DNA of 64,000 nt from positions 186,001-250,000 of the forward strand of contig NZ_JAMLJJ010000004.1 of assembly GCF_023736155.1 (NCBI RefSeq), in the 5' to 3' direction. Positions 35,647-44,830 of this stretch are shown one piece after another (position 1 is the first letter of the stretch; every line of letters begins with the position of its first letter). The notes under the pieces are model-generated. The model was not told the DNA's origin. It ran no database searches and was given only the letters and a program-made list of their open reading frames with translations. The translations under genes were made by a program, and so were the position numbers. Source of the DNA: Larsenimonas salina. GTDB lineage: Bacteria; Pseudomonadota; Gammaproteobacteria; Pseudomonadales; Halomonadaceae.

Positions 35647-37098
35647 TTATTTTTCTTCTTTAGAGCTATCTGGCGTACGACCATAAATATCATCAAATCG
35701 CACGATATCATCTTCCCCAAGATAACTACCCGTTTGCACCTCAATCAAACGAAGAGGGATTCTACCAGGATTCTCAAGACGGTGAATTTTGCCTAATGTG
35801 ATATAAGTTGATTCATCTTCTGAAAGCAGAAAACTTTCGAATTTTTCCAACTCCCCAAGAGTAACCCGCGCTGTACCGCGCACAACTACCCAATGCTCAG
35901 CACGATGATGGTGCATCTGTAGTGATAGCCGTTGACCAGGATTGACCACGATTTCTTTAACCTGAAATCCATCAGCAAGAACCATAGTACGATAATAGCC
36001 CCATGGACGATATATATGTTTATGGTTCAAATACTCAGAGCGTTGATGAGATTTTAAAAGATTTACAACTTCTTTGGTTTGCTGAGCGCTTGCACGATCT
36101 GTAACCAAGACAGCATCGTCCGTTTCAACAATAATAAGGTTATCAACACCAATGGCTGCTACAAGTCGTGATTCGCTACGCACATAACTATTACGACACT
36201 CACGAAGCAAAACATCACCATGCGTAGCATTACCATTATCCGAATCTGGCTTTGCTTTGAGATCATAAAGTGCATCCCAAGCACCAATATCGCTCCAGCC
36301 TGGATTCATGGGTATCACTGCAGCATTACGAGTGTGTTCCATTACAGCATAATCAATGGAATCGCTTCGGCATGTAGAAAATATGGATTCTTTAAACCTA
36401 ACAAAATCAAGATCCTTTTGGCGTTGTTCGAAAGTTTCTTTACAGGTTTTTAAAATATCAGGAGCATACTCTGACAGCTCATTAAGATAGCACTTGGCCC
36501 TGAACAAAAAAATGCCACTATTCCAAAGATATTCTCCGCTATCTAAATATTCTTGTGCTTTTAACTTATTCGGCTTTTCGACAAATGAAGAGATTGAAAA
36601 ACCTTCACCTAATTCACTCGCCTTATGAATATAGCCATATCCAGTATTCGGAAACAGAGGTTCGACACCAAAAGTAACAAGATTATTATTTTCAGAAAGC
36701 TCTAAACCAAAATTTACTGCCTTAATAAAACTAGAGTTATCTTGGATAACATGGTCGGCCGGCATAACCAATAAAGTGGGATCACTATCATTTTCAAGCG
36801 CAGAAAGCGCAGCTAGTGCCAGTGCTGGAGCGGTGTTGCGCCCGACTGGTTCCAAAAGTAAAGATGACGGTGTTATACCTATATTTTGCATTTGCTCTGC
36901 AACTAAGAATCGATGTTCTTCGTTACAAACAAGTATTGGTCTACAACAATTCTCAAGCCCATTGATGCGCAGAGCCGTTTCTTGAAGCAAGCTGTGTGTT
37001 TCTGAGTTGAGATTTAAAAATTGCTTGGGATAATGCTCGCGTGATACTGGCCATAAGCGAGAACCTGAGCCGCCTGAAAGAATAACAGGAAATATCAT
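35647..37098 (-). CDS. manC: Mannose-1-phosphate guanylyltransferase / mannose-6-phosphate isomerase
   Basis: A 483-residue bifunctional type II enzyme that makes GDP-mannose. The N-terminal nucleotidyltransferase domain (about 1-290) begins with the GTP-binding SGGSGSRLWPVSREHYPKQF, then VMPADHVI and FVEKPN. The C-terminal cupin phosphomannose isomerase domain has YRPWGYY, QRLSLQMHHHRAEHWVVVRG and ENPGRIPLRLIEVQTG. It is the first gene of an eight-gene minus-strand operon reaching 26048, with gaps of at most 37 bp and several overlaps. AGGAG precedes ATG 37098. Its presence is the main reason to expect a mannose-containing polymer. Confidence 0.95.
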   Translation of the reverse strand: MIFPVILSGGSGSRLWPVSREHYPKQFLNLNSETHSLLQETALRINGLENCCRPILVCNEEHRFLVAEQMQNIGITPSSLLLEPVGRNTAPALALAALSALENDSDPTLLVMPADHVIQDNSSFIKAVNFGLELSENNNLVTFGVEPLFPNTGYGYIHKASELGEGFSISSFVEKPNKLKAQEYLDSGEYLWNSGIFLFRAKCYLNELSEYAPDILKTCKETFEQRQKDLDFVRFKESIFSTCRSDSIDYAVMEHTRNAAVIPMNPGWSDIGAWDALYDLKAKPDSDNGNATHGDVLLRECRNSYVRSESRLVAAIGVDNLIIVETDDAVLVTDRASAQQTKEVVNLLKSHQRSEYLNHKHIYRPWGYYRTMVLADGFQVKEIVVNPGQRLSLQMHHHRAEHWVVVRGTARVTLGELEKFESFLLSEDESTYITLGKIHRLENPGRIPLRLIEVQTGSYLGEDDIVRFDDIYGRTPDSSKEEK

Positions 37099-37459
37099 TT
37101 AAACTCCTAATGACAATGAGTCGCAAAACAGAATTAAGACAGTTACCACAAAAAGGTTTGAATCTATATAAAATATAATTAATATCAAGATGTTAAAATA
37201 CACAAAGTAGATTTACTATCCCAATTACAATTTTTTGTTATCAACCTCTGCTATAAGATAGCCCTTAGAAGTTAGAACAACATGAATGTAAGTTTAAAAG
37301 ACTAAAATATTTCAAAATGGCAACTCAAGATCAAAACCTTACCCTAACTAGACCAATCTAAGATATTACACCTTATTGCCAAATGGAAAAATGTCGATCA
37401 AAATTGTATTTTTTTAATTCCAGCACACACAAAATGTACATCGTCAGAAGATAAAGCCT
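37099..37459. other. A+T-rich intergenic region upstream of manC
   Basis: About 360 bp, very A+T-rich, with no supported gene. It should contain the promoter of the manC operon and the end of the type I secretion operon. No JUMPStart/ops sequence and no clear terminator hairpin were found. Confidence 0.5.
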
Positions 37460-39076
37460 CTAATCTGCCTCTCCTGCTTCTATTATAGTGCTAATTTGAT
37501 GCATCACCTCAATAAGATCTTCTGTAGCTAACTTACCACTGGCAGCTTTAAGATTGAGCCTATCCAATAATAATTGACGAAAGGTTTCCACGTATTGGAT
37601 TCGCTGCGAATACAGGTCGGCACGCGCCCCAAGCACATCGACCAGATCGCGCAGGCCAAGAGCGGCACCCTTGTCTGCGGCTTCAAGGTAGAGTTCGCCG
37701 GAACGAATGGATTGAGCAAGCGCCTCAAGACGGGTGATGTCTCCACCAATGTTGCGATGATACTGCCGCATTTTTTCCAGCGACTGCCGACGAGCGTCAC
37801 TGACGTCCGCCATGGCCGCCTGTTGGCGCAGCTCTCCCTGACGAATACTGGTACTGGTATAGCCACCCCGGTACAGATTCATCCGGGCCTGTATGGTGGC
37901 TGTCTTGTCCTCGCTTTCCCGATAAGGGTCATCGCTGTTGCGATCCTGCCAGGTCAGATTGAGATTGACCTCCGGATAATAGCCCGCCTGGCGAGTGCTG
38001 GTATCGGCGCGCGCCACTTTAAGCTGCGACTGCGCCAGCACGACTTCTGCATTGTTGCTGATCAGGGGCTCCATCTGGTCGAGTGGCGGCGGTGTTTTAA
38101 ACCCCTCGTCCGGAAATGTGCTCAATGCAAAATGATCAAAGTCAGGGGAAACGCCGGTCAGGCGTTCCAGAGTCGATCGAGCATTATCGTAGTCGTTTCG
38201 GGCCGCTGCGATATCGGCAAGGGTACGATCATGCTCGGAGCGCGCCGCCAGAAGGTCGATCCGATCTCCGATGCCCAAGTCATAGGCTCTTTGCGCCTGA
38301 GTAACCTGAAGTTCCAGTGATTCACGCTTGCTTGCCAGCAGCTCAACACGCCTGGAAAGATAGAAGGCATTTAGATAGGCCTCGGCCGTCTCCAGCGCCA
38401 GGTCTCTCTCATTGACCACAATCTGTTGCTCGGCAGCATCGCGCTGACGGTTGGCCTTTTGAACCTGACGAATGCGCTCCATTGAAAACAGGGGCTGAGA
38501 GAGCCTGATCTGACGTGTCGTGTCAGTAGATCTCCCCTCACAACGGCGCTCGAACTCGGACCCGGCCGCCGGCTCGCCCGTCTCGGGGTTTTGCACGCAG
38601 CTATTTAGATTGCCGTCGGTGTAGATATTGTCGCTTTCGGTATAGCTGCGCAGCACCGTAACATCGATCTGTGGCTTGAGACGCGCCCATGCCATGGGCA
38701 CTTCCAGACCTGTCGCCTCGGCTTGGAGGCGCTGACTGGTCAGCGAAGCGTCGTTTTCAAGCGCGCGTGCAAAAAGCACCGGCAATGAGGGCACGGTATT
38801 GGCATAAGATACCTGCGACTTCGACGCCGAAATAGTCTGACGACTTGACCCTCCATTTCGGGCCGACAACGGCATCTGCTCACTTGATGATAGCGAGGGC
38901 AGCGCCGCACCGTTCGACTCGTCCCGCTTCGTGAGATTCAGCTGGACGGCGCCATTGGCTTCACCGGTGTCTATTTGCATCATGAAGTCATTGCCGGAAG
39001 CCGGTACGCTCGTTAGTGCCACGCCGCTAAAAAGCAGGGTACCGATACTCCACAATGTGCGCCGAAAATGGGTCAT
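37460..39076 (-). CDS. TolC-family outer membrane protein of type I secretion system
   Basis: A 538-residue outer-membrane efflux protein with an N-terminal signal peptide (MTHFRRTLWSIGTLLFSGVALTSVPASG, cleavage near residue 28). An unusual Ser-rich linker of about 75 residues precedes the TolC repeats (about 95-530). Typical motifs are LSQPLFSMERIRQVQKA and, in the second repeat, AQSQLKVARADTSTRQAGYYPEVNL and LYRGGYTSTSIRQ. It is the last gene of a three-gene operon (ABC, HlyD, TolC-like), 9 bp after hlyD. A separate housekeeping tolC lies at 60211-61695, so this copy is dedicated to the island's exporter. Confidence 0.93.
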   Translation of the reverse strand: MTHFRRTLWSIGTLLFSGVALTSVPASGNDFMMQIDTGEANGAVQLNLTKRDESNGAALPSLSSSEQMPLSARNGGSSRQTISASKSQVSYANTVPSLPVLFARALENDASLTSQRLQAEATGLEVPMAWARLKPQIDVTVLRSYTESDNIYTDGNLNSCVQNPETGEPAAGSEFERRCEGRSTDTTRQIRLSQPLFSMERIRQVQKANRQRDAAEQQIVVNERDLALETAEAYLNAFYLSRRVELLASKRESLELQVTQAQRAYDLGIGDRIDLLAARSEHDRTLADIAAARNDYDNARSTLERLTGVSPDFDHFALSTFPDEGFKTPPPLDQMEPLISNNAEVVLAQSQLKVARADTSTRQAGYYPEVNLNLTWQDRNSDDPYRESEDKTATIQARMNLYRGGYTSTSIRQGELRQQAAMADVSDARRQSLEKMRQYHRNIGGDITRLEALAQSIRSGELYLEAADKGAALGLRDLVDVLGARADLYSQRIQYVETFRQLLLDRLNLKAASGKLATEDLIEVMHQISTIIEAGEAD

Positions 39077-39085
39077 GCCTTCTCC

Positions 39086-40471
39086 TCAGTCCTGACGCAT
39101 GGAGCGGTTGAGCATATCGGTTACAGGCTGCATCAAGTAATCGAAGAGCGTTTTCTCACCCGTTTGAATCATGATCTCAGCGGGCATGCCGGAGAGTAGC
39201 TGCATATTCTCGGTCATCTGCTCTCGCCCTTCCTCCGAGACCTGAAGCAGTGCCTTGTAATAACGCGAGCCGGTGTTTTCATCTTCAAAGCTATCTGCCG
39301 AGACGTGATCCACCACACCATCAACCACTGGCGCGCGGCGCTGATTAAAGGCGCTGAAACGGATTTCGGCCGACTGGCCACGGTAGATATTGTCAATATC
39401 CTGAGCAGGTATGCGCGCCTCAACCATGAAGCCTTCATTGGCAGGCACGATACTCATGATGGGCTCACCGGCCCGAACCACGGCACCGATGGTGTGAATA
39501 TCAAGGCCGACGACAGTGCCACTGACCGGAGCCTTAATATCAGTACGACCCACTTGATCCTGAAGGGCCACCATGCGCTCACGTGAATCGGAGATCTGAG
39601 ATTGTGCCTGGCGCAATTGCTCGCCAATTTCCTGCTGATAGTTTTGTTGTTGAGATTCGATACGCGAGCGGTTTTCGCTAATTTGGGATTTTAACTGCGC
39701 GATTTGTGCCCGTGCCCGAGCGGTCTCGGATTCAGATTGCAGGACTTGGCGCTGAAGTTCGCGAATACGCTGATTATTGCCAAGCCCTTCCTTGAAGAGC
39801 GACTGGTAGTCTTCCACTTCACTACTCAAGGAAGAGATCCGTTTTTGATCGATACTGATGGTTTTTGTCAGACCATCGATTTGTTCGCGATATTGCTGAA
39901 TTTGATCATTAAGGGCAGCGATCTCGCTTTTCAGTGAACTACGACGCGAGAAGAACAGACTTTTTTGAACCGCCATGATCTGCTGAAAACGATCATTGTT
40001 CTGCACCATTTTCGTTAGCTCATCCGGAAAGGTCATGCTGTCGCTCCCCTGCTGTTCTGCAAGCAGCCGGGCTTCCTGAGCGCTGGCAATGAACCAGTTG
40101 GCACGTGCGATATCATATTGAGAGCGGGACTGGGTGCCATCCAGTACCATCAACACATCGCCTGCTTCCACATGATCGCCGTCGCGCACATTGATTTGAT
40201 CAACGATACCGCCCTCAAGGTGCTGCACCGTCTTTTTAAAGCTTTCAACCGAGACAGTCCCGCTGGCAACAACCGCGATGGAAAGCTGGGCCAAGGCAGC
40301 CCACAGTCCGAACCCCCCAAAGGCGACCAGCAGGATAATAATACCGGCCAATTTCACCTTTCGGTCACTGGTAGGCAGTTCAGGGCGCTGACTGCCCGAA
40401 CTGCCCTGACTACCTGGCGTACGGTTGCCTTCCAGAAAGGTCTGGCTGCCAGCAACAACATCATTTGCCAT
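39086..40471 (-). CDS. HlyD-family type I secretion periplasmic adaptor (PrtE-like)
   Basis: A 461-residue membrane fusion protein. One membrane helix lies near residues 38-60 (LAGIIILLVAFGGFGLWAAL). The first half of the biotinyl-lipoyl domain contains VQHLEGGIVDQINVRDGDHV, followed by a long coiled-coil hairpin (about 130-315) and the second half (VGRTDIKAPVSGTVVGLD). The C-terminal beta-barrel contains ARIPAQDIDNIYRGQSAEIR. This is the PrtE/HasE type that works with metalloprotease, lipase and S-layer exporters. It links the inner-membrane ABC protein to the TolC-like channel. The gene lies 50 bp after the ABC gene. Confidence 0.95.
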   Translation of the reverse strand: MANDVVAGSQTFLEGNRTPGSQGSSGSQRPELPTSDRKVKLAGIIILLVAFGGFGLWAALAQLSIAVVASGTVSVESFKKTVQHLEGGIVDQINVRDGDHVEAGDVLMVLDGTQSRSQYDIARANWFIASAQEARLLAEQQGSDSMTFPDELTKMVQNNDRFQQIMAVQKSLFFSRRSSLKSEIAALNDQIQQYREQIDGLTKTISIDQKRISSLSSEVEDYQSLFKEGLGNNQRIRELQRQVLQSESETARARAQIAQLKSQISENRSRIESQQQNYQQEIGEQLRQAQSQISDSRERMVALQDQVGRTDIKAPVSGTVVGLDIHTIGAVVRAGEPIMSIVPANEGFMVEARIPAQDIDNIYRGQSAEIRFSAFNQRRAPVVDGVVDHVSADSFEDENTGSRYYKALLQVSEEGREQMTENMQLLSGMPAEIMIQTGEKTLFDYLMQPVTDMLNRSMRQD

Positions 40472-40521
40472 GAAAGGAAACTCCAGAACTTACAGAAATG
40501 GTGACAGGAACTCGCCGGTCT

Positions 40522-42294
40522 TTAGCTTTTTGAAGCGTGCCCCGAGACTGATTTACGACCATGCTCGTTAAGAGATGTCGGCGGCTTGCTGCCTTGATCA
40601 GCGGGTTTACGCTGGCGAGCAAAGCGGTTTAGTACTTCATCCCGTGGGCCGAACATGCTGACCTGCCCATCCTTGAGCACAAGAAGTTTGTCCATGCTGC
40701 TAAGTACACTGGTGCGATGCGAGATGACAAAAACGGTAGTACCTTCTTCCTTGAGCACCGCAATCGCTTTGGCAAGAGCCCTTTCACCACTGTCATCCAG
40801 ATTGGAATTGGGTTCATCGAGCACAACCAGTACCGGTTTCCCATAGAGCGCACGCGCCAGGCCGATGCGCTGTCTTTGACCACCGGAAAGTGCACCGGCA
40901 GAAGCCGATATGAAGGTGTCGTAGCCATCGGGCTGCTGCAGAATCATTTCATGAACACCAGCACGCTGAGCGGCTTCGACCACACGTTGGGCATCCACTT
41001 CACCAAACCGCGCGATGTTTTCACTAATGGTGCCATCGAACAGTTCGATGTCCTGGGGCAGATAGCCGATCCAGGGGCCTAGTTCATGGCGATTCCATTG
41101 AGTGATATCGGCCCCGTCCAGACGAACCTTGCCGACTTGGGTAGGCCAGATCCCAAGGAGAACCCTGGCAAACGTCGACTTACCTGAAGCACTAGGTCCG
41201 ATGACCCCAATGTGCTCCCCCTTACCTACTTCGAACTGCACACCGCGAATGGTCGACATTCTTGCCCCCGGGGGGCCTGCGGCGATGCCTTCGATGCTCA
41301 CCCGCCCTGTCGGATCAGGCAGTGACATTCTTTCGCTTTCAGCAGGGATGTCGTTGAGCAACGTTTGCAGGCGCTCATGGGCGTTTCGGGCGCCTACAAA
41401 TCCTTTCCATGCACCAATCATCTGATCGATCGGTGCCAGAGCGCGCCCCATCAGAATGGAACCTGCGATCATCATTCCGGGGCTGATCAAACCGTCGATT
41501 ACAAGCAACGCACCCAATCCTAGAATCAAGGACTGAAATAACATCCTTAATACTTTTGAAACATTGGACAGAGTGCCGGCACGATCACTGGCCCAGGATT
41601 GCTTGATCAGAAATTCTCGATGGCGAGCGGCCCAACGCTGGCGTATCCCGGGGAGAATGCCCATAGCGTGCAACACTTCGGCATTGCGAAGGTTGGAATT
41701 GGCAAGCTCCTGAGCCTTTATCTGCTCACTGCTGGCCTCGGCCAGAAGTTTCCGAGTGGCATACTCATTGGTGATGGCCAATGCGAACAAAATCACGCCC
41801 GCACCAATGGCAAATACACCGAACCACACATTGAACATGAAAAGGACAGCGATATAGACCGGAATCCAAGGAGCATCAAAAAAGGCAAAGAGACCATTTC
41901 CGGTCAAGAACTGCCTAAGACTTGTCAGATCATTGAGGGGCTGCGCGGTCTGCTGACCGGGAGTCAGAAGGCTTTTTCGAAACATGGCCCCATAGAGCCG
42001 ATCGCTTACCAGCGTATCAATTCGATTACCCACTCGAACCAAAAGGCGGGAGCGCACGATCTCAAGCCCACCCATGACAACGAAAAGGAAGATTACAATC
42101 AAAGTCAGCATCAACAGCGTCGCTTCACTTCGAGTAGTGATGACCCGATCATAGACCTGCAACATGTAAAGAGGCGGTACCAGCATCAAAAGGTTGATGA
42201 ACATGCTGAATACGCCCGCAGAAATGAAGGAGTTTCTACACGCTTTTAGCGCCACCCCAAGGTCGGAAGGAGGCTGTTTTTGCTTCGAAGGCAT
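40522..42294 (-). CDS. Type I secretion ABC transporter, PrtD/RsaD-like
   Basis: A 590-residue half transporter. The membrane domain (about 20-320) has about six helices with PPLYMLQVYDRVITTRSEATL, the signature start of the PrtD group, and no N-terminal C39 peptidase domain. The ATPase domain has Walker A GPSASGKST, Q-loop YLPQDIELFDG, signature LSGGQRQRIGLARAL and Walker B LVVLDEPNSNLD. Such transporters export unprocessed substrates with C-terminal signals, for example proteases, lipases, HasA and the Caulobacter S-layer protein RsaA. The candidate substrates here are the two DUF4214 proteins of the island. Confidence 0.95.
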   Translation of the reverse strand: MPSKQKQPPSDLGVALKACRNSFISAGVFSMFINLLMLVPPLYMLQVYDRVITTRSEATLLMLTLIVIFLFVVMGGLEIVRSRLLVRVGNRIDTLVSDRLYGAMFRKSLLTPGQQTAQPLNDLTSLRQFLTGNGLFAFFDAPWIPVYIAVLFMFNVWFGVFAIGAGVILFALAITNEYATRKLLAEASSEQIKAQELANSNLRNAEVLHAMGILPGIRQRWAARHREFLIKQSWASDRAGTLSNVSKVLRMLFQSLILGLGALLVIDGLISPGMMIAGSILMGRALAPIDQMIGAWKGFVGARNAHERLQTLLNDIPAESERMSLPDPTGRVSIEGIAAGPPGARMSTIRGVQFEVGKGEHIGVIGPSASGKSTFARVLLGIWPTQVGKVRLDGADITQWNRHELGPWIGYLPQDIELFDGTISENIARFGEVDAQRVVEAAQRAGVHEMILQQPDGYDTFISASAGALSGGQRQRIGLARALYGKPVLVVLDEPNSNLDDSGERALAKAIAVLKEEGTTVFVISHRTSVLSSMDKLLVLKDGQVSMFGPRDEVLNRFARQRKPADQGSKPPTSLNEHGRKSVSGHASKS

Positions 42295-42645
42295 GACAAA
42301 TGCTCATTGTAATTGAAAAAAAGAGCAGACTTTTAATGCCCGAACTCTAACAAAAAGGGCTACCCTTTTCTAGATTAGGCCTAAGAAGCGCTGTTATTTA
42401 CGATTCAACATCGACCAGACATAAAACGATAACGCTAAGCTATTACGTTTTTTTGACCGGTGTCGGTACTCAGAGGCATGAGGGCATCAGTTATAGGCTT
42501 GAGGTAGCGCCAACTCGATAGGAGGATTCTGATTCTACCGGCCGTATTGTCCGTAAAACGAGGGGAAGTGCTTCAAGGCTTAGCTAACAGTGAAACGCCT
42601 TTCAGAAGCGCCAGAAATCAGACCAAGACCATCAAATTTAAGTTA
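42295..42645. other. Intergenic region upstream of the type I secretion operon
   Basis: About 350 bp with no supported gene. It should hold the promoter of the exporter operon and the 3' end of the sugar-transferase transcript. No convincing terminator was recognised. Confidence 0.45.
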
Positions 42646-44028
42646 TTAAAATACATCTCGCCCCTTAAAACCAATTACTAGTGTTTTAAAAATAATCAAA
42701 ATATCAAGACCAACATTCCAGTGCTCGATATACCAAAGATCGTGCTCAACTCGATTCTGCATTTTTTCCAGTGTGTCGGTTTGTCCGCGATACCCTTTAA
42801 CTTGTGCCCAACCTGTAATCCCCGGCTTAACCATATGCCTTTGCATATACGACTCCACAAGCTCTTTGTAATATTCATTATGTACAAGCGCATGAGGCCT
42901 GGGCCCCACGATCGACATTCGACCTTGTAGAACATTAAAAAACTGAGGCAGCTCGTCAAGCGATGTTTTTCTAAGAAAGGCACCGACGGGAGTAAACCTA
43001 GGATCTCTTCGAACTGCTTGAGTAACATTTCCACTAGGCTCATCATGCACATACATTGACCGAAACTTGTAAACCTTAAATCTTCTCCCACTTAATCCTG
43101 TTCTATATTGCTTAAAAAGTACTGGCCCCGTAGACGTACAACGAACAGCAATTGCAATTGCAATATAAAGAGGAAGACACAACGTCATGATCAAAGAGCT
43201 TAATAAAACATCCTCACATCGCTTAATAATGCGCGCATTACCGCTCATGGGACTGACGCTTAAATCTATAGCATAGAGACCTACTACCTGACTCACTCTG
43301 TGGTTCAGAAGAGGGAGGTCGGAAAACTCAGGTATGAATCGAACTTCGACAGTTTGATATCTCAAGGAATGCATAAGAGATTTAACGACACCACCCAGTG
43401 CCAAAGGCATACAAATCCATACCTCATGAACTTGTCGCTCAGCTACACGGCGAGTAATAATTTCCATTTCCTTAGGCCCAGGATCTTGACTCAGCCGGTG
43501 TATACCGCTGATGGAAAATCCAGCACTTTTCTCCTCACGCATATGGCGTGTAATATCACGCAGAATTATTCCCGGCCCAATAAGAAAAACTTTTCTTCTA
43601 TTTAAACCACGTATTCTCAACCATGACAGGATTTTTTTGGCCAATAAACGAGAGAGGGAACATAAAACAAAAGATATGGCTAATGTCATTCCAAGCCACA
43701 GCCTTGAATAGCGATGCGCCGCCTGAGCAAAATAAATTAATGACGCAGCAGCAATAGCAACCAAAATCCAAACTATCAATAGTCTAAAAACAAGCGTTAT
43801 CAACGAGGTGGTTCTCCATCTAACATAAGCTTGTCTTAATATATTAAGCAGTACAACCAACAGCACAGTGACCATTAGGGCTAACTGGTATCTTTCATGC
43901 AGCTCGAAACTTCCCAGCCTTATTTGATAAGCCGCCATCCCTGAGAGCCAAATAAGCAATGCGTCAAAGACTGGGCCAAAATAATGTAAAGGGAACCGTT
44001 CGGTAACTAAAAGTTTTCTTCCTTTCAT
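42646..44028 (-). CDS. Polyprenyl-phosphate sugar-1-phosphate transferase (WcaJ/EpsE type)
   Basis: A 460-residue inner-membrane enzyme that starts a polysaccharide repeat by moving a sugar phosphate onto undecaprenyl phosphate. It has four N-terminal helices (about 15-125), a CoA-binding-like domain with RKVFLIGPG (about 150-250), a further helix (SLIMTLCLPLYIAIAIAV) and the catalytic domain. The catalytic motifs are VYKFRSMYV, RKTSLDELPQFFNVLQG, IVGPRPHAL and KPGITGWAQVKGYRG. Substrate (glucose or another hexose) cannot be read. It is strongly A+T-rich, stands alone, and has a weak ribosome binding site. Polymannan systems normally start with WecA, so this may serve a second polymer or a different primer. 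Confidence 0.93.
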   Translation of the reverse strand: MKGRKLLVTERFPLHYFGPVFDALLIWLSGMAAYQIRLGSFELHERYQLALMVTVLLVVLLNILRQAYVRWRTTSLITLVFRLLIVWILVAIAAASLIYFAQAAHRYSRLWLGMTLAISFVLCSLSRLLAKKILSWLRIRGLNRRKVFLIGPGIILRDITRHMREEKSAGFSISGIHRLSQDPGPKEMEIITRRVAERQVHEVWICMPLALGGVVKSLMHSLRYQTVEVRFIPEFSDLPLLNHRVSQVVGLYAIDLSVSPMSGNARIIKRCEDVLLSSLIMTLCLPLYIAIAIAVRCTSTGPVLFKQYRTGLSGRRFKVYKFRSMYVHDEPSGNVTQAVRRDPRFTPVGAFLRKTSLDELPQFFNVLQGRMSIVGPRPHALVHNEYYKELVESYMQRHMVKPGITGWAQVKGYRGQTDTLEKMQNRVEHDLWYIEHWNVGLDILIIFKTLVIGFKGRDVF

Positions 44029-44830
44029 TTAGATTTTAGCCATAATTAAATTCATGCATGAATGTAAAGAACTACTGACAACCATATCCAGATCACAAAG
44101 ATTAGGCAAAGACCGCTAAAAAAGCATCAACACCTTTGGAAGCTGTCTATACACTTCAGTCCGAGAACTTTTCTCGCATAGCACTTAAAAACAAGCTGTA
44201 TCCAATTAAAACACATAGCTATCATGCACCAACACCTCTTGTCGAAATAATTACAACCCAGTCAGCTCACCCAGCTAAATTTTAAAAACTCAAACCAATA
44301 TATAAAACTTTAGATTAACGCTAGCATCGATCTCGCTTGAGCACTTTTTTAAAGCGAGCCTAAAAAAGGCTTATACTTTGATACCACATCTAAAAAAAAT
44401 ACCAATGTGTAAATTTATCAAAAAACTATTCACACACACTACCCTAATAATATAAAACAGCCACATCAAGGCTACTTTCAAAAAAACCCAAGCAGATACT
44501 TGCAAAAATTATTACCTTACAAAGATAAACAGCAAATTCACCTACTGACTAACACCAAACGTATTGCTTAAAAAAATCAATAGCGCAGACTTCATAAGCA
44601 CGAACCGCCTCCCCCTCTACTCGAAATGCTTGCCCAATATCTTATAATAAAAAATTAAATCTATCTAAGAGCGTTAACTTGCCCCATCTTGATATCCCCA
44701 AAAACTGAAACTTAAAATTTCACCGAAAAGTAGGCTCGCAACCTGCGTTGACAATGAGAAACCAGCTCTACAGAGGGCATTTATTACGCTAAACACCTAG
44801 CAACTGATTAACAATTTTATTTATTGAACA
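44029..44830. other. A+T-rich non-coding stretch
   Basis: About 800 bp with many stop codons in all frames and no supported gene, RNA or repeat. Its composition resembles the preceding sugar-transferase gene rather than the following one, so it looks like acquired or decayed DNA and the promoter region of the sugar transferase. Confidence 0.5.

Noticed and set aside
37099-37459. JUMPStart/ops element for RfaH before the polysaccharide operon
   Set aside because: I searched the leaders of manC, the sugar transferase and kdsA for GGCGGTAG on the minus strand and found none.
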